Of a stretch of 33,551 nt of DNA, positions 26,801 to 33,455 are shown piece after piece (positions within the stretch are counted from its first letter, which is position 1; each line of letters opens with the position of its first letter). Below the pieces are notes generated by a model. It saw only the letters and a program-made list of their open reading frames with translations, was not told the origin of the DNA and ran no database searches. Origin of the DNA: CAZBGQ01 sp964491515 (GTDB taxonomy: Bacteria > Patescibacteriota > Gracilibacteria > UBA1369 > UBA12473). The stretch covers positions 1-33,551 of the forward strand of contig CAZBGQ010000020.1 in assembly GCA_964491515.1 (NCBI GenBank). Reading direction: 5' to 3'. The position numbers and the translations under genes were made by a program.

Positions 26801-29057
26801 CATGCAAGGTTTCGTTGAAGTTAAGAACAGTAGCAGTGGCTTTAGAAAAACATCAAACCTCAATGGTCTTGATACAGCAGCTGAGCTTACTGTTTCCGCA
26901 GGAACCTATGACTATGAAGTGAACGTATTTGGAGTCGGTAAATTTGAAGGAACCGTTGCGACAGGCAGTACCGCCACCATTGATCTATCTACTTCAGCAC
27001 TTGTTACACTAAGTGGAACAGTTAAAGATACGGATGGGAATAATCTTCCTAATGTCGCGGTGACTCTTCAAGGGACGGATAGCAATAAGAATCTTGTACG
27101 CAATGTGAAAACGGATGCGGATGGAGCCTATTCTATCGGAGTAAAAGCTGGAACATACAAACTATCCGCAGGACTTGCCAACTACATCCCTTCGACTTCT
27201 GCTTCAGTCACTTTGAGCGCCAATGCGACTCAGGCTATTATCCTCACTCCCGGTGGAAATACGATTACAGGAACATTGTATGAATCTGATGGAACAACTC
27301 CTATGGCAGATGGATTTGTCATGGCAGAAAACAGCAGTGGAGTCGTGCTCACATCTCCAGTTGATTCAACCAACGGAACGTACAGTATCAATGCAGCCAA
27401 TGATGATTGGACACTCAAGGCGGTTGGGCCACGTCATGCCAAAACAACCAATGGGACAGTTACTATTTCAGGAAGTAATGTGACTGGCAAAAACATAACA
27501 CTTATATCTGATGTCACTCGTGTGCCAGCCTCTGGATCTAAAGCGTTTGCTGCGGATACAGGTGGGACCATGAATGACACCGGAAATACCGGAATGAAAC
27601 TAACCGCAGGGCCTGGTGTCCTTGATACAGGAAGTGGCAATGTTACCTTGAGTCTGGAAAAGAGTTACTCAGCTCCAGAAACCTCAAACTATGAACCACT
27701 AGGTGACGCAAGTTTCGAAATCAGCGCCACAGGTTCCAATTCAATTAAGGATTTGAAGGGTAATATGGAAATTCAAATTAGCTATGCTGACATGGTTACC
27801 GATCTTCCAGTCAACGCGTCAGAGAGTGACCTTCAAATGGTGTACTACTCCCCAGAAAGAGGAGAGTATGTGCCGGTCGAAGGAGGATTCACTGTGGATG
27901 AAGAAAACAACACTATCACAGGTAGCGTGAATCACTTGACCGCCTTTGCCCTTGTACTCTCGAATTCGGCATTGGCACCTACCACCCCAACAGGGTTAGC
28001 TGGGACTGCTGCAAGTAGTACTCAAGTCGATATATCTTGGACTCAAGTAAGTGGGGCCACGGGATACAACGTCTATCGTGACACAGATCCAACCGGAGCC
28101 TTCCCTCGATTGGGAAGTGAGCCTAGTGTTAGTTCTGGATCAACGGTTGCTTATTCTGATACAGGTCTTACCGACTCAACAACGTATTACTACAAGATTG
28201 CGGCTGTGAATGCGAGTGGAGAATCTGCAGCCTCATCTTCAGTCAGTATTGTTTCATCTGCAGGATCAAGCAGCACACCTACCGTTATTGTGACGGGAGG
28301 AGGTGGTTCAAGCTTCGGGTCAACCGCAGGATCAACCGCTCAAAACCAAGCGGCAGAAGAAGCACTACATGAATCAGCGGAAGAGACAGAAACGGACGTA
28401 GTTGCTGAAACCACAAACGAGGCTGTTCATGTGACAGAAGAAGTGATAATCACCGAAGAGACCACTACTGAAACGGTTGTGGTCGTGGATCCAAGCGCGC
28501 CAGATTACGCACAACACTGGGCTGAGGCCTACATCGAAAAAGTTATAGAATTGGAAATAGCTCAAGGGATTGGAGAGAATAACTTCGATCCGAATACCAA
28601 CGTAACTCGTGCTCAGTTAACCAAGATGGTCTTAAATGCTGCGGGAATAGAAATTCCTGAGTCAGTGACATTCCGTCCATTCCGAGATATTTATACGAAG
28701 TCTTGGTACGCGCCTTACATCAAGGCCGCGAAAGATCTAGGCATAATTCAAGGATACAGTAATGGGAAATTCCATCCTCTTAGGGACGTGAATAGAGCTG
28801 AAGCTTTGAAGATATTGATTGAGGGCGGATTGGACATTGATATTGTTCTTGATCCAAGCCAGGGAATGTTAGCGAATTTTGACCTGGAGGAGAATCCATT
28901 CTCAGACATCATGCCAAATGCGTGGTACTCCAAATATGTATTCTATGCATACCAAAATGGAGTGGTCTCAGGTTACCCAGATGGGACATTTGGCCCAGAC
29001 AAATCCATGACTCGTGCCGAATTCGCGAAGGTAATAATTAAAGCATTAGATTTGTAG
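20820..29057 (+). CDS. Giant multidomain SLH-anchored surface protein
   Basis: A 2745-residue exported protein, the longest gene here. The signal peptide is about residues 1-39 (cleavage near AEAQA). Three beta-rich blocks are joined by polyglycine linkers at about 168-174, 295-302 and 427-434. A carboxypeptidase-regulatory-like unit lies at about 693, and four Big_5-like Ig units start near 785, 937, 1052 and 1156. A Met/Gly-rich patch (about 1270-1310) and a beta-domain follow. A ladder of carboxypeptidase-regulatory-like units starts near 1700, 1803, 1892, 2062 and 2147 (SGFVKDGS, SGKVLDGS, SGTVSAGG, SGTVKDTDG, TGTLYESDG). A fibronectin III unit is at about 2385-2480 (GYNVYRDTD, YYYKIAAVN). 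An acidic Thr-rich tether precedes three SLH domains at about 2560-2745 (GIIQGYSNG, GVVSGYPDG). It fits a long stalk anchored by SLH, perhaps the S-layer or an adhesin; function is inferred. Confidence 0.92.
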   Translation: MNTITNIFLWRKATAWAGIIAILSTMLLSMPIPQAEAQAASAIEIVEYEVADGNFEGNSTLLIGFDNPLADTGNTISCPEGTPPNSYCYDPTGGTIVLSGSGWKDGIDATDIYTIFRGDSAGEGTDYLYLAFLGSPAIDDLNNVTIQASGFAGISGTPSKTGFDAMEGGGGGGECTYNYNEGPDFSAFNITPDEDVAFDSTNEIACNDQNNSFCYPGSSSTVALSGNSVNGGVDGDDIAWMMRSDQLDSGFQSDKTLVVIFDSASSPVASDTNDLSISLTNVGGYTDTYVCEDQGGGGGGGGLSIDDVMYMPEHFGTQTMLYIRFAGGNIDSTVGAEMGVELCASDNSKKCLIDTGNVTISTGLALGAITEVMIDPTGNQANTIGIISNAANGLADYTATSILVSSGILGIEGDDLTFNAPLSPFEGGGGGGGDPVSNVSVSDSDTTGFGLDGRDFLVTWDSENDPDGYSNTKVFIVPSDRTLTATNAETNGCNGNACQFVMMFIDDSITLGQVPQFQTVDSESTAFDENTTYEACVLVEATTDFMACSSGFKVKSDTVEDENAPHVEHFPANMATESVDAVITAAIFDEQTTHANFNNTGDGESESFLLKYRDQSPSAYTALDGVQVDGSLFKFTVPSGAVPAAGGSFEYYLAFKDRAGNEGYICSSAGVVGQESNCQQTPFTVTTVAAGSQTISGRIKEGGAAVDSGAKVIAGGFAGGAATANGSGDYTLTGLPANNGYEVFAYKSGYCHNGRYEQVTDSNLTGVDININLGDCSFSAGSSGRPQVINSNPFEGEFNVTVANRAFFVYLNQGMDGQSINDSNATDAGSNIFLTTDDGTTKIAGSVAYCANSHVSGCSSYLDDNDNNVIIFLPDSDLVTNTTYSLVITENVVGQNGQSMDGNTPGVGHIISATTGGGTLQTGDIATNFGNTGQYMPPYVRAMIPGPGQKAAVDNNIVLEFNEGVNASTITNGIVLTDSDNQTVSFTTTQSTDGRFVVINPTSNLSLGEHGLAVLGQVENANGVPMRPAENATDVAFQSSFNVTSDTPDGPTIYSYLGENIEVNEIFEFGLDGALDPTTISSNSIIINKGATAVAASVDYDASNNLVTVTPNSVLTPNTRYDVIFQVDVTDLRGQNVEGSSTFTFTTGGIDSTAAQLNDARCDDFTCTIWFSEPMNHDLQAASDYAGSVINHNNITLTNLGADLATAATPISYNRVDNSVRIEGLQMTVGTSFSVTIGSNTEDLSNNTILTTNSANVRQGTVEDPKETFGSMGDQGMFSPPTEAMSGGMIGGGTFMPGDFGGFTAEQFFDGDAVMAFPFNPTAGQDSNVFQVRFTPGAVIQDGDQLQITFPTGTDVTNGRPDDYSPFKDDMNESGNGTVTFDTTYDTDGVLVDAGNRKMTVQFDATGQSPGANDYFTVDLKGIINPTVPRGPDSAGYTVSMKLIRSSQTLETYDSMAYFIQAGGSNTINVNLYAGSQSSPVSGANGDIFLYAGGPTGAMDRNITLLNGIVDEVDGTSASSISFTSLTDGCYYIGTEPLVTLGGSDYYGQDFPEPVCVEAGSTETQNIILAAASAGGTAELTVKLTGISNFNGADLDIFAGGPGRFVSKTLSNVTTPAANGYTINLPNDGFWFVGAGPAMSKGSSTGTQASLPGVAPAPVDLKVSGVGGTPDIELGFGAPNGVTFDDGTNTLTLNFTAADKAVSGFVKDGSNNVISNAEVFLHSQGFGAPTFAQTDALGAFSLNVAENGNYEIGAFKDGLPPSFQNIEIRADGADAGTDPDIYFKGDQITNSNPLVLKLKKADYSISGKVLDGSGNGIAYAPVFGSDADGNYIGGGTDANGNYTLFVGAGVWDLKSELPPDKTDQCGTFAKTVTITTASKSSQNIEPSTGTCYSLSGTVSAGGSGLGNVFLMVEEWDTGNDRPVIGGVFRPSSTDTNGAFEVQVAGNKTYRISTFDSTYGEIFATKAVTTADATQNITLATTGTATFAFTGGTSDMQGFVEVKNSSSGFRKTSNLNGLDTAAELTVSAGTYDYEVNVFGVGKFEGTVATGSTATIDLSTSALVTLSGTVKDTDGNNLPNVAVTLQGTDSNKNLVRNVKTDADGAYSIGVKAGTYKLSAGLANYIPSTSASVTLSANATQAIILTPGGNTITGTLYESDGTTPMADGFVMAENSSGVVLTSPVDSTNGTYSINAANDDWTLKAVGPRHAKTTNGTVTISGSNVTGKNITLISDVTRVPASGSKAFAADTGGTMNDTGNTGMKLTAGPGVLDTGSGNVTLSLEKSYSAPETSNYEPLGDASFEISATGSNSIKDLKGNMEIQISYADMVTDLPVNASESDLQMVYYSPERGEYVPVEGGFTVDEENNTITGSVNHLTAFALVLSNSALAPTTPTGLAGTAASSTQVDISWTQVSGATGYNVYRDTDPTGAFPRLGSEPSVSSGSTVAYSDTGLTDSTTYYYKIAAVNASGESAASSSVSIVSSAGSSSTPTVIVTGGGGSSFGSTAGSTAQNQAAEEALHESAEETETDVVAETTNEAVHVTEEVIITEETTTETVVVVDPSAPDYAQHWAEAYIEKVIELEIAQGIGENNFDPNTNVTRAQLTKMVLNAAGIEIPESVTFRPFRDIYTKSWYAPYIKAAKDLGIIQGYSNGKFHPLRDVNRAEALKILIEGGLDIDIVLDPSQGMLANFDLEENPFSDIMPNAWYSKYVFYAYQNGVVSGYPDGTFGPDKSMTRAEFAKVIIKALDL

Positions 29058-29075
29058 GAATCTCGTAAAGTAGGC

Positions 29076-29106
29076 AAAGAGAGAGTCTCATGGAGGCTCT
29101 CTTTTT
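29076..29106 (+). terminator. Intrinsic terminator of the giant SLH gene
   Basis: AAAGAGAG (29076-29083) pairs with CTCTCTTT (29097-29104), with extra inner pairs, and T residues follow to 29106. It starts 19 bases after the stop codon. Confidence 0.8.
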
Positions 29107-29107
29107 G

Positions 29108-29116
29108 TGCTACAAT
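29108..29116 (+). promoter_or_regulatory. Extended -10 promoter of sodN-sodX
   Basis: TGC plus TACAAT directly after the preceding terminator. No good -35 is visible because that space is the terminator stem. The leader to ATG 29145 would be about 22 bases. Confidence 0.5.
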
Positions 29117-29144
29117 AGTTGAAGAATAAACTAACCCATTTCAC

Positions 29145-29585
29145 ATGAATTCTCTTCAAAATCTCCTAAAAAAACTACCTAGCTCAACAGTTCATGCTCA
29201 CTGCGATGTGCCTTGTGGAGTGTATGAGCCGGACTCCATGGTTTGGGCAGCAGAAACATGCTTTAAGTTGGCGGAGAAAATGGAAGGACTCGAGTTGCCC
29301 ACCTCAGGCAATAAGCATGAAGTTCTTGAATTCCACAACACCATGTCTCGCTCGGTTGGGATCAAAGAAAAGTACGCTCAAATCTGCAAAAAGGAAGCTC
29401 TCATTTTATGGACCGACTACTTCAAACCAGAACATTTTGAGCAGTGGCCTGACCTTAGCGACAAGGTACTTGCGATCACTAAGCAGTGTTCAGTTGTAAA
29501 GCGTTCCGTGTCTGCATCAGAAGCCACAAAGCTTAAGGAGATGGTGGCAGAATTGGCCAATATTTTCCGCGAAACTAAGAAGTAA
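29145..29585 (+). CDS. sodN: Nickel superoxide dismutase
   Basis: Converts superoxide to oxygen and hydrogen peroxide with a nickel centre. The protein is 146 residues. Residues 1-18 form a propeptide, and the mature enzyme would start at His19. From there HCDVPCGVYEP is the nickel hook: mature His1, Cys2 and Cys6 bind the metal together with the new amino terminus (known for the family). Here they are His19, Cys20 and Cys24. The rest is a helical bundle, and the mature length of about 128 is near the usual 117. The propeptide is not a secretion signal, so the enzyme is probably cytoplasmic, as known NiSODs mostly are. The next gene, one base away, encodes the matching protease. No nickel transporter is in the window. 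Confidence 0.95.
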   Translation: MNSLQNLLKKLPSSTVHAHCDVPCGVYEPDSMVWAAETCFKLAEKMEGLELPTSGNKHEVLEFHNTMSRSVGIKEKYAQICKKEALILWTDYFKPEHFEQWPDLSDKVLAITKQCSVVKRSVSASEATKLKEMVAELANIFRETKK

Positions 29586-29586
29586 T

Positions 29587-29856
29587 ATGCGCTTCCCCCT
29601 TGGTATTTATCAGGTCAAAGGACAGAGTATGAGCCCCACACTTAGCCAGAATCAACGACTCATTGTGAATTATTGGAGTAAGGGGAAAGTGGGCGATCTG
29701 GTTGTACTAAAAAAGGAAGCAAAAACCATGGTGAAACGGATCGAGTCAATTGATGGCACGCATATTTATGTAAAAAGCGATCACCCAAGTGGCTCGGGAA
29801 GTCACGAATTTGGAGCGCTGCACGCATCACAAATTCTCGGGAAGGTGCTGCTTTAA
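29587..29856 (+). CDS. sodX: Nickel superoxide dismutase maturation protease
   Basis: An 89-residue S24/S26-type (signal peptidase-like) serine protease. It removes the NiSOD propeptide to free the nickel-binding His. The catalytic pair is visible: Ser14 in KGQSMSPTL and Lys50 in TMVKRIESIDG. Family motifs GDLVVL and VKSDHPSGSGSHEFG (a substrate-binding strand) follow. It has no obvious membrane helix. It starts one base after the sodN stop, so the two genes form an operon. The pairing strongly supports both calls. Confidence 0.92.
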   Translation: MRFPLGIYQVKGQSMSPTLSQNQRLIVNYWSKGKVGDLVVLKKEAKTMVKRIESIDGTHIYVKSDHPSGSGSHEFGALHASQILGKVLL

Positions 29857-29880
29857 TGACGCTACCACTTCTGAGCAAGA

Positions 29881-29919
29881 ACGATTCATATAGATACGAT
29901 TCAGACCAGATATGATTGA
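29881..29919 (+). promoter_or_regulatory. Short direct repeats upstream of the J-like gene
   Basis: ACGATTCA occurs at 29881-29888 and 29896-29903, and a related ATGATTGA at 29912-29919, at 15-16 base intervals. The third runs into TTGACA (29916-29921). A plausible operator or activator site, but no clear -10 stands at 17 bases; TATAAA at 29953-29958 is a separate candidate -10. Confidence 0.3.
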
Positions 29920-29977
29920 CAAAACCCTAAAAAAACAATAACGTTACTTTCTTATAAATACTAATAGGGAATGAACT

Positions 29978-31987
29978 ATGGAGACGGACGAGGACAAAGA
30001 ACCAGAACTGCAAGAAGGTGGACCGGAAGGACCGCTCGGACCGGAGGAATTAGCTATACCTACTAATGCACTCATACTACATCCAGAGCGAGAGAGGGCT
30101 AGGGAAGTACTTATCGCAGAAATTGAAAAACTACAATTGGAGCATGAACGGTTAAAGGCCTTTGAAGGAGACTTAGGCAAAGCCCTGGAGCTTCTGCTAG
30201 AAAATCATCAATCAAAATTGGATCAATTACGGGGCTATATGCTTAGTGATCTGGAGGGGAATCAAGGCTCTTCAGAAAAAGATTTACTGGAGTGGCTTGG
30301 TTCCGAGGAGGCGCCTCAAGATGAGCCTGAGGAGTGGGCTACCCCTACAGAGGAGAAGGACGAATCAAGTCGAAGGGCCAGGGAACTCTTCGCATATATA
30401 TCAGGGCAAACACATCCAGATAAATTCCCTGATGATCCTGGAAAAGAAAAACTTTTTAAGGCCGCTCAACGTGCTTATGAGGCCAATGCTATCAACATCC
30501 TTGAAGCCATAGTCAGAGAGCTGAAAACAGGAGAAATTATCAGTACTGAATTGGCTTATCAAACCCAAGATGTACTTGAGGCTCAAATAACACTCTGGAA
30601 ACTGCGGGTGGAAGATCAGAAGAGTCGACTCATGAAAATGGAGTGCCTAGGATTGCCAATTAAGAATTTTCTAAATGAGGGATGGCAGTTAGACACTGTC
30701 CGACTGTCGCAGGCAATCAATGAAGCCCTAATGCTTAAACTAGGATTTTATAGTAAAGAAGCTCCGTCAGCCGACGAGGCAGAACCATCTTCAACATCGG
30801 GAGCACTAGAAAAAGCAAGAGTGGATGTCAGCTTGGCCACTACGCTTCCCTTACCAGGGACTAGGGAGGGGGGAGCACTTCGTGCTCAATCTCCAGAAGA
30901 ACGAGAAGAAATGTTGCGCGCAACATTAGATAAAGCCCTTAGACTGATTCGTGGAATCAGTCCTTTTTTCGACTCCACGGAGGATCGCTTAGGGACCATG
31001 CTTACAATGTCTCCAGTGGACGTAGCAGTTGGGCCAAATCTGAGCGTGGCTGACCAGCTCGAGCATGAGAAACGAGTGATTGTGATAGGGCAAAGACTTC
31101 TTCACGGAATTCGTCTAACTCTCGAGCCAGATGGGACCTATCAGATTAGAAGTGAAGATTTAGGGGAGCAGGTTGCAGGAAGCCTTAAAACAGCCCAGGC
31201 ACTGAGTGAAACCTTAACCCCTCCTATGCAAGCTCTCAGGGCCTATGCACCAAGAACTGGAGAGCCAATGAACATTCTTGGAGGGTTAGAAGAATACAGT
31301 AATCCACATAATAGAGAGGAATTAAGAATAGATGATCCTCGGGAGATTGTGGTTCATCGCCTGTTAAGAATGTTGCTTTTAGTGAAAACTCCACGTCGAC
31401 GAGTTTGGCACAAATTTAAAAGTCGGATCCTTTATAACGAAAGATTAGAAGAAGCCTATGAACCAGATGGACTTGAGTCCGCTACAGTGGGGGATGAAAT
31501 CACAACTAGAATTAGAGATTGGATCACCGATGAGGAGGGGACAAGAACACGGGTAGTGAAGTCCGTGAGTGGCGTCGTTGAGGAAATAGACGATGAAAGA
31601 CTGGAGGATTTCTTTGATGAGTTTAGAGCAAGCCAACTCATTACTTGGGAAGGTACCCTGGCTACTCAATCGGGCAACTTTCCCGTTAGCATTACCGTTG
31701 AAAGTCCTCGTACAATCAGTGCCATTATGGGCAGCATTCGAGAGGTGAGGGACCTAAGGATAAATTTGGCCATTGGTGGAAAGAACCTAGCCATTAACTA
31801 CAGAAGAGGCTCTACTTCACGGGCGAGAGAAAGTGGCCCTCAGCTTGATATTAATGGGATTGGAGAGGAGTTATTGCCTGCATTGCTTCAACAGTTGGTC
31901 TTTCAATTCACACCTACTGAGATACGAGGCGAAAGCCGATGGAGTGAACGTGGTGTATGGACCTATTTTCAACAAAAAAAGAAATAA
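29978..31987 (+). CDS. Protein with J-like HPD domain, otherwise unknown
   Basis: A 669-residue soluble protein with no signal peptide. The N-terminus is acidic and Pro/Gly-rich, then a coiled coil (about 40-85). Residues about 132-182 look like a J-domain core: helix ARELFAYISGQT, the motif HPDK at 146-149, then KEKLFKAAQRAYEANAINIL. J-domains stimulate Hsp70 ATPase through this HPD loop. A second coiled coil (ISTELAYQTQDVLEAQITLW) follows. The large C-terminal part (about 290-669) is mixed alpha/beta with no family I recognise. It has its own start with a purine-rich AGGGA 8 bases upstream, one of few in the window. Its 3' end overlaps the convergent glycosyltransferase by 19 bases. No dnaK is in the window, so the partner is unknown. 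Confidence 0.65.
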   Translation: METDEDKEPELQEGGPEGPLGPEELAIPTNALILHPERERAREVLIAEIEKLQLEHERLKAFEGDLGKALELLLENHQSKLDQLRGYMLSDLEGNQGSSEKDLLEWLGSEEAPQDEPEEWATPTEEKDESSRRARELFAYISGQTHPDKFPDDPGKEKLFKAAQRAYEANAINILEAIVRELKTGEIISTELAYQTQDVLEAQITLWKLRVEDQKSRLMKMECLGLPIKNFLNEGWQLDTVRLSQAINEALMLKLGFYSKEAPSADEAEPSSTSGALEKARVDVSLATTLPLPGTREGGALRAQSPEEREEMLRATLDKALRLIRGISPFFDSTEDRLGTMLTMSPVDVAVGPNLSVADQLEHEKRVIVIGQRLLHGIRLTLEPDGTYQIRSEDLGEQVAGSLKTAQALSETLTPPMQALRAYAPRTGEPMNILGGLEEYSNPHNREELRIDDPREIVVHRLLRMLLLVKTPRRRVWHKFKSRILYNERLEEAYEPDGLESATVGDEITTRIRDWITDEEGTRTRVVKSVSGVVEEIDDERLEDFFDEFRASQLITWEGTLATQSGNFPVSITVESPRTISAIMGSIREVRDLRINLAIGGKNLAINYRRGSTSRARESGPQLDINGIGEELLPALLQQLVFQFTPTEIRGESRWSERGVWTYFQQKKK

Positions 31988-32967
31988 TCCTTCATAGACC
32001 TCCACGATTTATCCCGAAATCCACTTAGGATTGCCTCTTGGTCGTCGGGATTTGAAATCACCACAATGACTTGAGGGTTTGCTAATGAATCAACCAAATC
32101 GCACGACGTCAGTTTTTGTCCGTGAATGGTTTGTCCAATTTTTTTTGGGTTGTTACACACCCAGTGAAAAGACTGCTTCTTTTCTGCACAATAGGCAGCA
32201 ATGGCTTTCCCCTTATCTCCTGCGCCCCAGACAACCAACGGTCTCTCCGGATCATGATTCAGTTCGAAGAAATAGCTAAGCTTAATGTCCATGAACGTAT
32301 TATCAGCATAATGATCATCAGTGCGTGATGCACGCGTGGGATGATCGCGCCACAAGTGCAAGACCTTATCCGACGGGAGGGGAGTGAGTCCAGCCGCATA
32401 AAAACGAAAGCACAGATCATAATCTTCTGGGTATCTATCCGATTCAAATCCACCACACTTCTCCAAATCATCACGAAAAACCATCCAACAAGGGGAGGGG
32501 ATCACGCATTCTCGATAAAGATCGTCAAAGTTTGTGCCACGAAGCGTTAACCCATTGAGCCAGCGCTCATACCGTTGAAATCCCGTTCCAAGTGGCTTTT
32601 CCGAAAAATACTCCACCAATCCAAGCGCGACATGACCGCTCCCAGCGTCAATAAGATCTTCTTTCATGTTGGCCAATTTTCTCGGTTTCATGAGGTCATC
32701 TGCATCCATCCGTGTGATCAATTCACCACGGCTCTTAGAGAAAGCCAGCCGAAGCGCAGGAATGATCCCCTGGTTTTTATTAGAGTACGTCTTAATACGC
32801 TCGTCCCGCTCCGTATACTGCTTCAAAATCTCCGGGGTTTTATCAGTTGAATGATCATCAATCACAATCAATTCCCAGTTAGTTTCAGTCTGAGTCAAAA
32901 TAGAGTCCAGACAATCGGAAAGAAAAGGTGCCGCATTTTTCGCGGGCATGAGGATGCTGATGAGCAT
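31969..32967 (-). CDS. Family 2 glycosyltransferase with Rossmann-like C-terminal domain
   Basis: A 332-residue GT-A fold glycosyltransferase, which transfers a sugar from a nucleotide sugar, probably to an envelope glycan. The N-terminus MLISILMPAKNAAPFL, IDDHSTDKT (about 36-44) and the metal-binding RMDADD (DxD, Asp88/Asp90) are the usual GT2 motifs; YPEDYDLCFRF supplies the later ED motif. No transmembrane helix is seen. Residues about 235-332 form an extra domain beginning PLVVWGAGDKGKAIAAYC, a glycine-rich nucleotide-binding loop, then VIVVISNPDDQEAIL. A fused C-terminal Rossmann-like domain is less usual for a GT2 enzyme. It follows the small membrane protein by 12 bases, so they are probably one operon. 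Substrate is unknown. Confidence 0.88.
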   Translation of the reverse strand: MLISILMPAKNAAPFLSDCLDSILTQTETNWELIVIDDHSTDKTPEILKQYTERDERIKTYSNKNQGIIPALRLAFSKSRGELITRMDADDLMKPRKLANMKEDLIDAGSGHVALGLVEYFSEKPLGTGFQRYERWLNGLTLRGTNFDDLYRECVIPSPCWMVFRDDLEKCGGFESDRYPEDYDLCFRFYAAGLTPLPSDKVLHLWRDHPTRASRTDDHYADNTFMDIKLSYFFELNHDPERPLVVWGAGDKGKAIAAYCAEKKQSFHWVCNNPKKIGQTIHGQKLTSCDLVDSLANPQVIVVISNPDDQEAILSGFRDKSWRSMKDYFFFC

Positions 32968-32979
32968 AAATGAATGATA

Positions 32980-33420
32980 TTAAAGCCCCAATTTAATCTT
33001 AAGAAGGGCTGCTTTATCGATTTCTTCAATTTTTATATCTGGGAATCCTAATTCCAAGTTTTGTTGAACATAAGGTGCCTTTTTCGGTTTTACCTCAATT
33101 TCGAAATGAGTCCGCTTGTCTTTCCATAGCTTAAACTCAATTTTATCATCTTTTTTATCATGCTCTCGAGTAATTCGAATGATCTCATACGGCTGTTCCT
33201 GTAATACTTTAATGAGTGCGTCCGGATTGGAAAGTCGCCTTGAGAGCGAAAAGGTAAGAGCGAACCAAATTGCTCCTGTTGCATAAGTATAGAGGCGTTC
33301 TCCTTGTATATAGAGAGCACCACCAAAAATAATTGCAAACAAAGTGATAAACACTAAAGCACGCTTAGTATTGTTTCGTCGTCGAGCCGCAAGCCATGTT
33401 AGAAATTCAGGATCAATCAT
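32980..33420 (-). CDS. Small membrane protein, unknown
   Basis: A 146-residue protein with a basic N-terminus (RRRNNTKR) and two membrane helices (about 21-37 and 45-59). The cytoplasmic tail of about 85 residues is charged and ends in KAALLKIKLGL. I recognise no family. Start ATG 33420 is preceded by a TTGCTT/TAAAAT promoter whose -10 ends 6 bases before the ATG, so the mRNA is probably leaderless. It leads the operon containing the glycosyltransferase. Confidence 0.65.
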   Translation of the reverse strand: MIDPEFLTWLAARRRNNTKRALVFITLFAIIFGGALYIQGERLYTYATGAIWFALTFSLSRRLSNPDALIKVLQEQPYEIIRITREHDKKDDKIEFKLWKDKRTHFEIEVKPKKAPYVQQNLELGFPDIKIEEIDKAALLKIKLGL

Positions 33421-33426
33421 GATCTG

Positions 33427-33455
33427 ATTTTAGATGGGTGCTACAAAAGAAGCAA
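33427..33455 (-). promoter_or_regulatory. Promoter of the membrane protein-glycosyltransferase operon
   Basis: Minus strand TTGCTT (33455-33450), 17-base spacer, TAAAAT (33432-33427). The -10 ends 6 bases before the ATG at 33420, so transcription would start on or next to the start codon. Confidence 0.5.
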
